Shown one piece after another: positions 35,667-43,150 of a DNA stretch of 64,000 bases (its first letter is position 1; the number at the start of each line of letters is the position of its first letter). Under the pieces are notes generated by a model that did not search any database, was not told where the DNA came from, and saw nothing but the letters and a program-made list of their open reading frames with translations. This DNA comes from Nibribacter koreensis (lineage in GTDB: Bacteria > Bacteroidota > Bacteroidia > Cytophagales > Hymenobacteraceae), in assembly GCF_039541795.1 (NCBI RefSeq), contig NZ_BAABGX010000002.1, forward strand, positions 1,839,533 to 1,903,532, written 5' to 3'. Both the position numbers and the translations under genes were made by a program.

Positions 35667-35717
35667 ACATGCACAAGTCCTGTGTCTTGCGTCTTATATC
35701 TTGTGTCTGCTAAAAGC

Positions 35718-36368
35718 TTATTTGCTCAGCGGAAAACCTACAGACAATTGGAAGACAGAATGGCGAGCATCTTTGAAATCGCCGCGGGCGGGAGAATCAT
35801 CAGATAAGTCTGTGAAGGCGCCATTGTAGCGTAAGCCTAGGCTCACCCCACCCGAAGTGGCAAAACCTAAACCAGCCGCGTAACCTACCTCAAAGTCTGA
35901 GTAGCCTTCTTTGCTTTTCTCGCTGGTAGACCGCTCTTCTAGCTGGCCGTTTACATAGGTTTTAGTCTTGTCATTCACGTTGATGAGGTAAGACAACTGC
36001 GGACCCGCCTCAAAGAAAAATCCTCCGGCTTTTACTCTGGCCATCACTGGCACGTCTAGGTAATTGAAGTTAGCAGAACCCTCTTGGCGCGTTTCTGTGC
36101 CAAACAGAGATGTGGTTACCTGGTCATCATACTTAAAGCCTTTGTTAGAGTACAGGAACTCCGGCTGAATGGAAAACAATTCACTGATTACCGGAATGTT
36201 GGCATATAAACCGCCATGGAAGCCCAGCTTGTTGTTGAAACGGCTTTCGTCTTTTAGGTCGCCAGACAGGTTAGAATAGTTGGCGCCTGCTTTAATGCCA
36301 ATGGTGGTCTGGGCTTGAGCTGCAAAAGATCCTACTACTGCAACTATAAGAATAAGTGCTTTTTTCAT
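35718..36368 (-). CDS. Outer-membrane beta-barrel protein, tandem paralogue 1
   Basis: 216 residues from the ATG at 36368 (signal peptide MKKALILIVAVVGSFAAQAQ). It shares with its three neighbours the opening GIKAGANYSNLSGDL, the strand FSIQPEFLYSNKGFKY, YLDVPVMARVKAGGFFFEAGPQLSYL and the last strands FEVGYAAGLGF..LGLRYNGAF and VFQLSVGF. An eight-strand barrel is likely. The loop ETRQEGSANF differs from the others. Function unknown; the loops that differ suggest different surface contacts. Confidence 0.88.
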   Translation of the reverse strand: MKKALILIVAVVGSFAAQAQTTIGIKAGANYSNLSGDLKDESRFNNKLGFHGGLYANIPVISELFSIQPEFLYSNKGFKYDDQVTTSLFGTETRQEGSANFNYLDVPVMARVKAGGFFFEAGPQLSYLINVNDKTKTYVNGQLEERSTSEKSKEGYSDFEVGYAAGLGFATSGGVSLGLRYNGAFTDLSDDSPARGDFKDARHSVFQLSVGFPLSK

Positions 36369-36464
36369 GGGTTTTACGTTGGGGTTGTTTAGTTGTAATT
36401 CTGACAAAGCCTTTTCCAAATCTTATGCCAGTTTTAGAGAATATGCAGGATTGGCAGGGGTATG

Positions 36465-36505
36465 ACACACAGAAAGCCCTGCATAGCAAGGCTTTCTGTG
36501 TGAAA
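36465..36505. terminator. Terminator between OMP paralogues 1 and 2
   Basis: CACACAGAAAGCC / GGCTTTCTGTGTG stem, downstream of paralogue 2 on the minus strand. Confidence 0.7.
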
Positions 36506-36523
36506 ATAAACTTTTAGGGCTTC

Positions 36524-37174
36524 TTATTTGCGTGGAAAGGTAAAGCCAATAGTTGCCATAACTACAGAGTGACGTGCATTGGTCAACTCGTCTTCGTCTT
36601 CTTTGGCCAATGAGCTTATACCACCGTTGTACCGTACACCTAGGCTAAGACCATTGTTTAACTGGTAGCCAACGCCTGCGGCATAGCCAATCTCTAACTC
36701 AGAGAAGTCATCTTTGTTATAACGCTCAGTTGACTCATAGCTCTCATCGTTTACTTTAAACTCGCTGTTGTCTTTTACAGAAAGCAAGTAAGACAATTGA
36801 GGACCGGCTTCAAAGAACAAGCCACCAGCGTTCACTCTTAACAGCACTGGCAGATCCAGATAGCTGTAGTTCACGTCGCCTTTGATTTTGTAATCTGTAC
36901 CGCCTACCGTGAATTTCTCATCACTATACTGGTAGCCTTTTTGTGAATACAATAATTCTGGTTGCAAGGACAGGAAACCGTCGCCAGAAAGGTCAAAGTT
37001 GGCGGTTAAGCCCCCTACAAAGCCAAATTTGTTTTTATACAGGTCTTCGTTCTCTAAATCTCCTGAAAGGTTGGAGTAGGTTACCCCGGCTTTTAAGCCA
37101 ATACGTGGTCCAGACTGTGCGTTCGCGAAAGAAAAGGAAAGTGCGGCGGCTACAAATAATACAATCTTTTTCAT
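36524..37174 (-). CDS. Outer-membrane beta-barrel protein, tandem paralogue 2
   Basis: 216 residues from the ATG at 37174 (a second in-frame ATG lies 6 nt upstream). Signal peptide KIVLFVAAALSFSFANAQ. Strongly similar to paralogue 1: GLKAGVTYSNLSGDLENED, LQPELLYSQKGYQY, LDLPVLLRVNAGGLFFEAGPQLSYLLSV and LEIGYAAGVGYQLNNGLSLGVRYNGG. It ends FTFPRK rather than an aromatic residue. Probably arisen by tandem duplication. Confidence 0.88.
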   Translation of the reverse strand: MKKIVLFVAAALSFSFANAQSGPRIGLKAGVTYSNLSGDLENEDLYKNKFGFVGGLTANFDLSGDGFLSLQPELLYSQKGYQYSDEKFTVGGTDYKIKGDVNYSYLDLPVLLRVNAGGLFFEAGPQLSYLLSVKDNSEFKVNDESYESTERYNKDDFSELEIGYAAGVGYQLNNGLSLGVRYNGGISSLAKEDEDELTNARHSVVMATIGFTFPRK

Positions 37175-37415
37175 AATCATGTTTGGTTTGTAAAAGTGAA
37201 TAGACATGTCTGCCTACCCGTAATTGTGGGTGTTATACGACTACAACGTAAAAGGTTGTGCAAATTGTCTAAATAAGCGGTGTGCTTTTAAATTTAGCCC
37301 TCTGGAAAAAATCTAATACTTAACATAATCTGAGTAGCCTAAAAGTTGTCTGGATGTATGGTTGCGGTAAGTGATTGAGCCTCAGAATCCCTTAAGGTGC
37401 CTCTGGGGGAGGGCA

Positions 37416-37446
37416 TAAAAAAAGGCCTGTCTAAGACAGGCCTTTT
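37416..37446. terminator. Terminator of OMP paralogue 3
   Basis: AAAAGGCCTGTCT / AGACAGGCCTTTT stem 23 nt past the stop. Confidence 0.85.
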
Positions 37447-37468
37447 GGTGTATTATAGTAAGCAGATA

Positions 37469-38032
37469 TTATCTGGTACCTAAGGTATAGCTCAAACCCA
37501 ATTGGAAAACTGAGTTAGTGATCTTGTCAGCGTCATCATTGTCAATGATGCTGGTCAAGCCACCTTGGTAGCGTAGGCCAATGCCCAAGCCGCTTGCCAA
37601 TTGGTAACCCAAGCCAGCCGCGTAGCCAAACTCAAATTTCTTGTAGTCGTCTGTTTCGCCTTCGCTTACAGATACCAGGTAACCCAAAGTAGGACCACCT
37701 TCAAAATACAAGCCACCAGCGTTTACTCTTACCATGATAGGTAAGTCAATGTAGCGCAGGCTTTGGTTGAAGTCATCATCACCCGCACCGCTCACGGCAA
37801 AGCCTTTGGTAGAGAACAAAAGCTCTGGACGGATAGACACCATCTCTGAAATGCCATAGTCCAGGAAGCCGCCCACGTGGAAACCAAACTGAGAGTCTAG
37901 CTCATCTGTTCCATCACCGCTAAGGGAGCTGTAGTTAACGCCGGCCTTCAAGCCCAATTTGATGCCTTCCTGCGCCTGAGCGGCAAATGAGAAAGACAGC
38001 ATTGCTGCGAAAATGAATACTAATTTTTTCAT
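37469..38032 (-). CDS. Outer-membrane beta-barrel protein, tandem paralogue 3
   Basis: 187 residues, the shortest of the four. Signal peptide MKKLVFIFAAMLSFSFAAQAQ. It keeps GLKAGVNYSSLSGDG, IRPELLFSTKGFAV, IDLPIMVRVNAGGLYFEGGPTLGYLVSV and GLGIGLRYQGGL, but the extracellular loop after the fourth strand is about 25 residues shorter than in the other paralogues. Confidence 0.88.
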   Translation of the reverse strand: MKKLVFIFAAMLSFSFAAQAQEGIKLGLKAGVNYSSLSGDGTDELDSQFGFHVGGFLDYGISEMVSIRPELLFSTKGFAVSGAGDDDFNQSLRYIDLPIMVRVNAGGLYFEGGPTLGYLVSVSEGETDDYKKFEFGYAAGLGYQLASGLGIGLRYQGGLTSIIDNDDADKITNSVFQLGLSYTLGTR

Positions 38033-38123
38033 AGTAGAAATTTTTAAAGTGTGAGACTCTTGTAAAGCTTTCGCTAAAGGTATTAAAATAATATAGATAA
38101 TTAGCAGAAAGTGAATATAATTT

Positions 38124-38180
38124 AAGCAAATGGAGGTGGTATAACTTGTTGATAGCTAGTCATATCACCTCTATTTGCTT
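38124..38180. terminator. Inverted repeat at the end of OMP paralogue 4
   Basis: AAGCAAATGGAGGTG paired with CACCTCTATTTGCTT (one bulge) around a long loop; it overlaps the stop codon of the gene. Confidence 0.55.
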
Positions 38181-38829
38181 ACTTAGAAAAGCGGTAGCTT
38201 ACAGAAAACTGAACAACAGAGTTTTTAACCTTGCCATCATCATCATCTTCTGCAATGCTCGTGAAATCACCGTTGTAACGCAGGCCTAAGGCCAAGCCGT
38301 TAGACAACTCATAGCCAGCGCCTAATGCATATCCAAAGCCAACAGATCTTAATCCGTCAGTAGAAGAATCGCTTTCCTCTTCGCTTTCAGAAGTGCCATC
38401 TGCTGCTTTGTACGTTACTTTGGCAGTGCCTTTAGAGCTTAACAAGAAGGAGATTTGAGGACCAGCCTGGAAAAAGAAGTTACCTTGCTTGATGTGAGCC
38501 AATACCGGAACATCAATGTAGTTTAACTGTTGCGTCATTTCTATGGTGTATTTGTCTCCAGACTCAAACACGTTAGACTCAGACTCTTCCATCTTAAAGC
38601 CTTTGCCAGAGAAAAGAACCTCAGGACGGATGGAGAACATATCATTGACGCCGTAATCTGCATAACCGCCAATGTGGAAACCAAACTTTGGATCAATACC
38701 AGAAACATCATCTCCGGTGAGGGTGGCATAGTTCACACCAGCTTTCAATCCTAATTGAAGGCCACCAGTTTGAGCCTGAGCCATGGATACTGTGCACACA
38801 GCAACAACTAAAAGCAATAATTTTTTCAT
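38179..38829 (-). CDS. Outer-membrane beta-barrel protein, tandem paralogue 4
   Basis: 216 residues. Signal peptide MKKLLLLVVAVCTVSMAQAQ. It shows GLKAGVNYATLTGDDVSG, IRPEVLFSGKGFKM, NYIDVPVLAHIKQGNFFFQAGPQISFLLS and a Glu/Ser-rich loop (SESEEESDSSTDG) that the others lack. It ends VVQFSVSYRFSK. Probably the first-transcribed member of a series of separate units, since terminators lie between the genes. Confidence 0.88.
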   Translation of the reverse strand: MKKLLLLVVAVCTVSMAQAQTGGLQLGLKAGVNYATLTGDDVSGIDPKFGFHIGGYADYGVNDMFSIRPEVLFSGKGFKMEESESNVFESGDKYTIEMTQQLNYIDVPVLAHIKQGNFFFQAGPQISFLLSSKGTAKVTYKAADGTSESEEESDSSTDGLRSVGFGYALGAGYELSNGLALGLRYNGDFTSIAEDDDDGKVKNSVVQFSVSYRFSK

Positions 38830-39006
38830 AATAATTGGGTAAGCTTAATTGTTAAAAGGGTTTAAGATGGAATTTAGAATGCTTTTTAAGCAATGATAAA
38901 AAGGTAAAAGCTTAGACAGGTATGTTACTGCTCAAGCGACTACTTTCTAAAAGACAAAGAAACATAGGTTTACCCCTATATACAAATCCTATATTTTTAA
39001 GCGGAC

Positions 39007-39053
39007 AAAAAAACGGCTGGCGCCTTCTGCAATAGAAGGAACCAGCCGTTTTT
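39007..39053 (-). terminator. Terminator hairpin sharing its T run with a P38 copy
   Basis: AAAAACGGCTGG / CCAGCCGTTTTT stem; the right end CGTTTTT is also the left end of the P38 at 39047. Confidence 0.75.
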
Positions 39054-39084
39054 GGCTTGTTTTCTTGAAAGTAGCTTAAAAACA
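39047..39084. repeat. P38 palindrome, copy 18
   Basis: Imperfect inner arms. Ends 5 nt from the comM stop codon and overlaps a terminator. Confidence 0.85.
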
Positions 39085-39089
39085 GAAGT

Positions 39090-40628
39090 TTATCCTGCCC
39101 AGCCTTCGCGGTCCAGGCTGCGGTATTGAATGGCTTCTGCCAAATGCTCAATCTTGATGTTCTCTGACCCAGAAAGGTCGGCAATGGTGCGGCTCACTTT
39201 CAGGATGCGGTCATAAGCCCGGGCAGATAGTCCTAGTTTCTCCATGGCCGCTTTCAGGAGCAGACGGCCGGCCTCATTAATGGGGCAGAGGTCTTTCACC
39301 ATCTGGGGCGGCATCATGGAGTTGGAATGGATCTCAGGAAAATCAGCGAAGCGCACGGCTTGCCATTGTCTGGCCCTCTCTACGCGCTCTCTAATGTCGC
39401 CACTGCTTTCGGTTTTGCGTACCTCGGTCATCTGGTCAAAAGAGACGGGTGTCACTTCTACGTGCAGGTCAATGCGGTCTAGCAAAGGCCCACTCACTTT
39501 GTTTAAATACCGCTGCACAATACCCGGCCCGCAGACGCATTCTTTCTCGGGGTGATTGTAGTATCCGCAAGGGCATGGGTTCATGCTGGCCACCAACATG
39601 AAGTTCGCCGGGAAATCAATGCTCACCTTGGCGCGGGAGATGGTAACCCTGCGTTCCTCTAAAGGTTGGCGCATCACCTCCAACACAGTGCGTTTGAACT
39701 CAGGCAACTCATCCAGAAACAAGACGCCGTTGTGGGCCAAAGAAATTTCGCCGGGCTGGGGATTGCCGCCACCACCCACTAGGGCCACATCTGAGATGGT
39801 ATGGTGCGGCGCTCTGAACGGACGTTGCGCCAATAGTGACGCTTGTTTGCCCAATTTGCCTACTACCGAATGTATCTTAGTCGTCTCTAAGGCTTCATGC
39901 AAGGTGAGCGGTGGTAAGATAGAGGGCAAGCGTTTGGCCAACATGGTCTTACCAGCACCCGGCGGGCCGATCATAATCACGTTATGGCCACCAGCGGCGG
40001 CAATCTCCAAGGCGCGTTTGATGTTTTCCTGGCCCTGCACATCGGCAAAGTCTGCCGTGTATTGATGGACGGTGGCTTGGAAGATGTCTCTAGTGTCAAT
40101 CTTTACTGGTTTAATCTCCAGATTATCATTCAAGAAATCAATGGCTTCTTTGAGCGTAGAGACGCCAATGACGTCTAAATTATTGACAATGGCGGCTTCT
40201 TGTGCATTTTGGATGGGAAGAATGATACCCTTAAACCCTTCCTTTCTAGCTTGGATGGCAATAGGCAAGACGCCTTTGATAGGGCGCAACTCACCACCCA
40301 AAGCCAGCTCGCCCATAATGACATACTCACTCAGGCGTTCAATGGCTAACTGGTCAGAGGCCGCTAAGATGCCCAAGGCAATGGGAAGGTCATACGCAGA
40401 TCCTTCTTTGCGCACGTCTGCCGGGGCCATGTTGATGACCACTTTCTGGCGCGGCATGCGATACCCGTGGTGCTTGAGGGCCGATTCTATGCGTTGCTCA
40501 CTTTCTTTGATGGCATTGTCTGGCAGGCCTACCAGAAAGTACTTGGTGCCGGGCGTTACGTTTACTTCAATGGTAATGGTGAAGGCATGGACGCCCTGCA
40601 CCGCACTGCCAAAGGTTTTGACTAGCAT
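39090..40628 (-). CDS. comM: YifB/ComM family Mg-chelatase-like AAA+ ATPase
   Basis: 512 residues. An N-terminal Lon-protease-like fold domain (1-160, GLPDNAIKESEQRIESAL), an AAA+ core with Walker A GPPGAGKTMLAKRLP (about 219-233), Walker B VLFLDELPEF, sensor region ASMNPCPCGYYNHPEKECVC, and a C-terminal Mg_chelatase_C domain (SARAYDRILKVSRTIADL). In Vibrio the family (ComM) is a hexameric branch-migration helicase used in natural transformation; a general DNA role is likely here. Confidence 0.92.
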   Translation of the reverse strand: MLVKTFGSAVQGVHAFTITIEVNVTPGTKYFLVGLPDNAIKESEQRIESALKHHGYRMPRQKVVINMAPADVRKEGSAYDLPIALGILAASDQLAIERLSEYVIMGELALGGELRPIKGVLPIAIQARKEGFKGIILPIQNAQEAAIVNNLDVIGVSTLKEAIDFLNDNLEIKPVKIDTRDIFQATVHQYTADFADVQGQENIKRALEIAAAGGHNVIMIGPPGAGKTMLAKRLPSILPPLTLHEALETTKIHSVVGKLGKQASLLAQRPFRAPHHTISDVALVGGGGNPQPGEISLAHNGVLFLDELPEFKRTVLEVMRQPLEERRVTISRAKVSIDFPANFMLVASMNPCPCGYYNHPEKECVCGPGIVQRYLNKVSGPLLDRIDLHVEVTPVSFDQMTEVRKTESSGDIRERVERARQWQAVRFADFPEIHSNSMMPPQMVKDLCPINEAGRLLLKAAMEKLGLSARAYDRILKVSRTIADLSGSENIKIEHLAEAIQYRSLDREGWAG

Positions 40629-40717
40629 AAGAGCAACAGATGATTTTTCAGTGATTTTATATTGAGAGGCCCAACATACGGAAAGCTCAATAAATTCCGA
40701 AGCTACCCAGGCAATTC

Positions 40718-40755
40718 TGTTTTTGGCGTATTTTCTGGAAAAGAAGCCAAAAATG
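40718..40755. repeat. P38 palindrome, degenerate copy 19
   Basis: TGTTTTTGGCG left, GCCAAAAATGG right; upstream of comM. Confidence 0.8.
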
Positions 40756-40968
40756 GATAGTGCCTTGCCCGTGAAGATAGGTTTTTAACCCGGTTAGTAG
40801 AAAGCTCTCCCATTAGAATTAGCTCTATGCCTAAAACTCTTGGTTGAGAAAAAGTCTGGATACGGCTAAAGTCCTAGCGCAGACGCTCACAGGTCCTGCC
40901 GGATGCTACGAAGTCTTTTAAGCAGAGGCAGTTGCTGATGGCTGATCGTCAATTGATTTATCCGTTGG

Positions 40969-41337
40969 TGTAAACTCCCCCCTTCGCCCCCCCTCAAGGG
41001 GGGAGTCTGCGTTAAGCAAAAGCTTCTACTACCCACACCCAAATCCAGTCTTTCCGACGAGTCGCCTAAGCAGGTTGCCATATCTTAACCGGTCAGCGGT
41101 CATGCCACAGCATGAACCATCATTTACCCAAGGAAGCTTCTATGCAAAGAAGGCAAGCTGGTACAGCGCGAGGCGGGAAGACGGGGCCCCGCGGCCGCGA
41201 GCGCTTGGCGGAGAATATGAAACAAGGCAGCATAAGGGCACCGGATCAAGCAGTCTTTCTCAGGGTCAGCCAACGGAAGTGCACGAAACGAGGCGCCGAG
41301 GCAGTCTGGGCCGTTGGTGATAACACTAACAACGGTG
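40969..41337 (+). repeat. Interspersed element, copy B (about 370 bp)
   Basis: Same order of segments as 26487-26937, with a shorter left part. The 50-bp GC-rich core (starting TGGTACAGCGCGAGGCGGGA) is identical for most of its length. It ends in a P18 palindrome with one changed base, GTTGGTGATAACACTAAC (41313-41330). Confidence 0.8.
41313..41330. repeat. P18 palindrome core, one mismatch
   Basis: Terminal part of element copy B. Confidence 0.8.
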
Positions 41338-41480
41338 AGGAGGGAAAGGCCAACGGAAGCGCACGGCGCAGAGAATTCACTTCCGCGCCATAGAAGGGGC
41401 ACAAATCTAGTCAGAAAGGCAGACGACGGTCATTGGTGAGAATACCGACAACGAGGGAATATGGCCCGCAATCAAAACTT

Positions 41481-41518
41481 CGTTTTCCATCTACTTCCCA
41501 GAAAACAAACCAAAAACG
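41481..41518. repeat. P38 palindrome, degenerate copy 20
   Basis: CGTTTTCCATC left, right arm ACCAAAAACG; it ends 3 nt from the gmhA stop codon. Confidence 0.75.
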
Positions 41519-41521
41519 ACT

Positions 41522-42103
41522 TTACTCCATCTCCTTCTCCAAGAGCAGAATCAAAATATGAATCACCTTGATGTGGATTTCCTGAATTCTATCGGCGTAG
41601 CCGAAGTGGGGGACTCTTATCTCAACATCACTTACCGCCGCCAATTGCCCGCCGTCCTTGCCGGTAAGACTCACCACTTTGGCGCCTTTCTGCTTAGCGG
41701 CCTGAGCGGCTTTAAGGGCGTTGCCCGAGTTACCGCTGGTGCTAATGGCCAAGACCACGTCATTAGAATTTGCCAGGGCCTCTACGTAGCGGGAGAAGAC
41801 GTACTCATAGCCGTAGTCATTGGACACGCAGCTCAAATGGCTGGGGTCTGAGATGGAAATGGCGGCCATGGGCGGCCGGTTCTCGCGGTAGCGTCCGGTC
41901 AGCTCCTCGGCGAAGTGCATGGCATCACACATGGAACCACCGTTGCCGCAGGACAGGATTTTGCCGCCACTCTTCAGACTTTGGGCCATTACTTGCGCTG
42001 CTGCCTCAATAGACGTGATGGTTTCTGGCTGGGCCAGAAAATTGGTTAAGACCTGTTGGGCTTCCTGAAGTTCAGCTATGATGGTTGATGCGTGTGTACT
42101 CAT
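41522..42103 (-). CDS. gmhA: Sedoheptulose-7-phosphate isomerase
   Basis: 193-residue SIS-domain enzyme that converts sedoheptulose 7-phosphate to D-glycero-manno-heptose 7-phosphate, the first step of heptose synthesis for LPS core or S-layer glycans. Sugar-phosphate binding: SCGNGGSMCDAMHFAEELTGRY (about 57-78) and AISTSGNSGNALKA (about 117-130). The Glu and His residues in HFAEE and the HVDIL-type C-terminus fit GmhA. The start is immediately adjacent to the stop of the upstream membrane-protein gene, so the two form an operon. Other heptose genes are not in the window. Confidence 0.92.
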   Translation of the reverse strand: MSTHASTIIAELQEAQQVLTNFLAQPETITSIEAAAQVMAQSLKSGGKILSCGNGGSMCDAMHFAEELTGRYRENRPPMAAISISDPSHLSCVSNDYGYEYVFSRYVEALANSNDVVLAISTSGNSGNALKAAQAAKQKGAKVVSLTGKDGGQLAAVSDVEIRVPHFGYADRIQEIHIKVIHILILLLEKEME

Positions 42104-42583
42104 TTAGGGTAAGGGTCTCTCATGGTCAGGCAACGGACGCCACGTGTCATCTGCCGGATCATTCGGGTGAATGGTTGGCTGATGGGGCTGGCTGCTACCG
42201 GAGCGCATGTTCTGTTCTATCTCTATTTCTCTGCCCGAAGCGGTGGTCGTGCCAGTCTCGGTTCTTGGGTTTCTGGGCGTGATGGGCTCAGAAGAGGCCG
42301 CTTTTAGCCGTTGGTCAAACAACTGGGCCTTGGCTTCTGTCAATTGCCGGCGCTCCCGCTCCAAGCCTTTTTTTAAGGTGGCAATATACGCGTTTTCTAC
42401 CAAGAGTAGGGTAAAGAGCAACAGCGCACCCACCCACAGCAAACTGTAATAGAAGGAGGCGTTGTCTGCCATGTCAAAGAGCATCACAAACTTAGACACG
42501 CTTAAAATGCGCAATAGAAACAGGAATGTGATGAGCAGATACACCATCACCAACACGTTGAGGACTTTTTTAACAGGTTCCAT
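42104..42583 (-). CDS. Hypothetical membrane protein in operon with gmhA
   Basis: 159 residues. Two membrane helices (about 8-28 and 45-64) are followed by a coiled-coil stretch (about 68-95, LKKGLERERRQLTEAKAQLFDQRL) and a disordered polar tail (100-159, rich in Pro, Thr, Ser and charged residues). Its stop codon touches the gmhA start. No known domain is visible. It may couple the sugar enzyme to the membrane, but that is conjecture. Confidence 0.75.
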   Translation of the reverse strand: MEPVKKVLNVLVMVYLLITFLFLLRILSVSKFVMLFDMADNASFYYSLLWVGALLLFTLLLVENAYIATLKKGLERERRQLTEAKAQLFDQRLKAASSEPITPRNPRTETGTTTASGREIEIEQNMRSGSSQPHQPTIHPNDPADDTWRPLPDHERPLP

Positions 42584-42655
42584 ACTATATAGTCTTTACA
42601 AACATTAGAATCATTGAATATTCTCCTGTACGCAAAACCTGTAAAAACAAAGAAC

Positions 42656-42693
42656 CGTTTTTGACCTCTTTTCTGGAAAGTAGGCTAAAAACG
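42656..42693. repeat. P38 palindrome, copy 21 with extended arms
   Basis: The flanks CAAAGAAC and GTTCTTTG also pair, so the inverted repeat covers about 54 bp. It could terminate the lipoprotein gene transcript. Confidence 0.88.
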
Positions 42694-42723
42694 GTTCTTT
42701 GTTGGTTGCTGGCTGTTAAAATT

Positions 42724-43134
42724 CTACTTACATCTAACCTTGTACTCAATAGGGAAATACACTACAGAATCTTCACTATTGGCAAGGATGAACTTAATGC
42801 TTCCATCCATGGAGTTCGTTTGGATGCCGTCTTTTATAGGGTAACTGTTGTTGCAATTGGGCGCGGTAAACTCCAAGTGTCCTGTGAAGTCATTGGATTG
42901 GGGAATTTGCCGGTTGTCCACATAGAATTTGACATCCGAGTAGTTCCTTGTTTTTAGATTATCCCAATTCTTGATTTTAATCTCCGCTAAAAATCTGGTT
43001 TTCCCATCTACTACCTCCTTGGCAGGAATAACTTCAAATGCGAACTCTTCAGTCTGGCTCTCCTTTTTATTAGTGGAGCAAGAGAATAGTATAAGTAGTA
43101 ATAAGGCATTTAACTGAGCTGTTTTCAAAGTCAT
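42724..43134 (-). CDS. Putative small lipoprotein
   Basis: 136 residues from the ATG at 43134 (a longer in-frame start at 43191 would overlap the ABC exporter gene). Lipobox LLLLILFSC. The mature part is a strand-rich, Ig-like or GldM-like single domain ending FPIEYKVRCK. It has loose resemblance in layout to the lipoprotein at 53934 (end YAIKGK). Transcribed in line with the ABC exporter gene, 16 bp behind it. No known function. Confidence 0.7.
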   Translation of the reverse strand: MTLKTAQLNALLLLILFSCSTNKKESQTEEFAFEVIPAKEVVDGKTRFLAEIKIKNWDNLKTRNYSDVKFYVDNRQIPQSNDFTGHLEFTAPNCNNSYPIKDGIQTNSMDGSIKFILANSEDSVVYFPIEYKVRCK

Positions 43135-43150
43135 ACTGGTTGACAACTTA

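Larger units (their letters stand above)
35519..35717. other. Convergent gap with mirrored phrase repeats
   Basis: AGACGCAAGACATAAGACGC at 35517-35540 is mirrored by GTGTCTTGCGTCTTATATC near 35680-35700, flanking a P38 copy and a terminator. Confidence 0.65.
40629..41521. other. Repeat-filled intergenic region
   Basis: 893 bp. It holds P38 copies at 40718-40755 and 41481-41518, the interspersed element copy B (40969-41337) ending in P18, and a variant P18 near 41428-41452. A short open frame at 41075-41320 overlaps the element and is not called as a gene. Confidence 0.75.
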
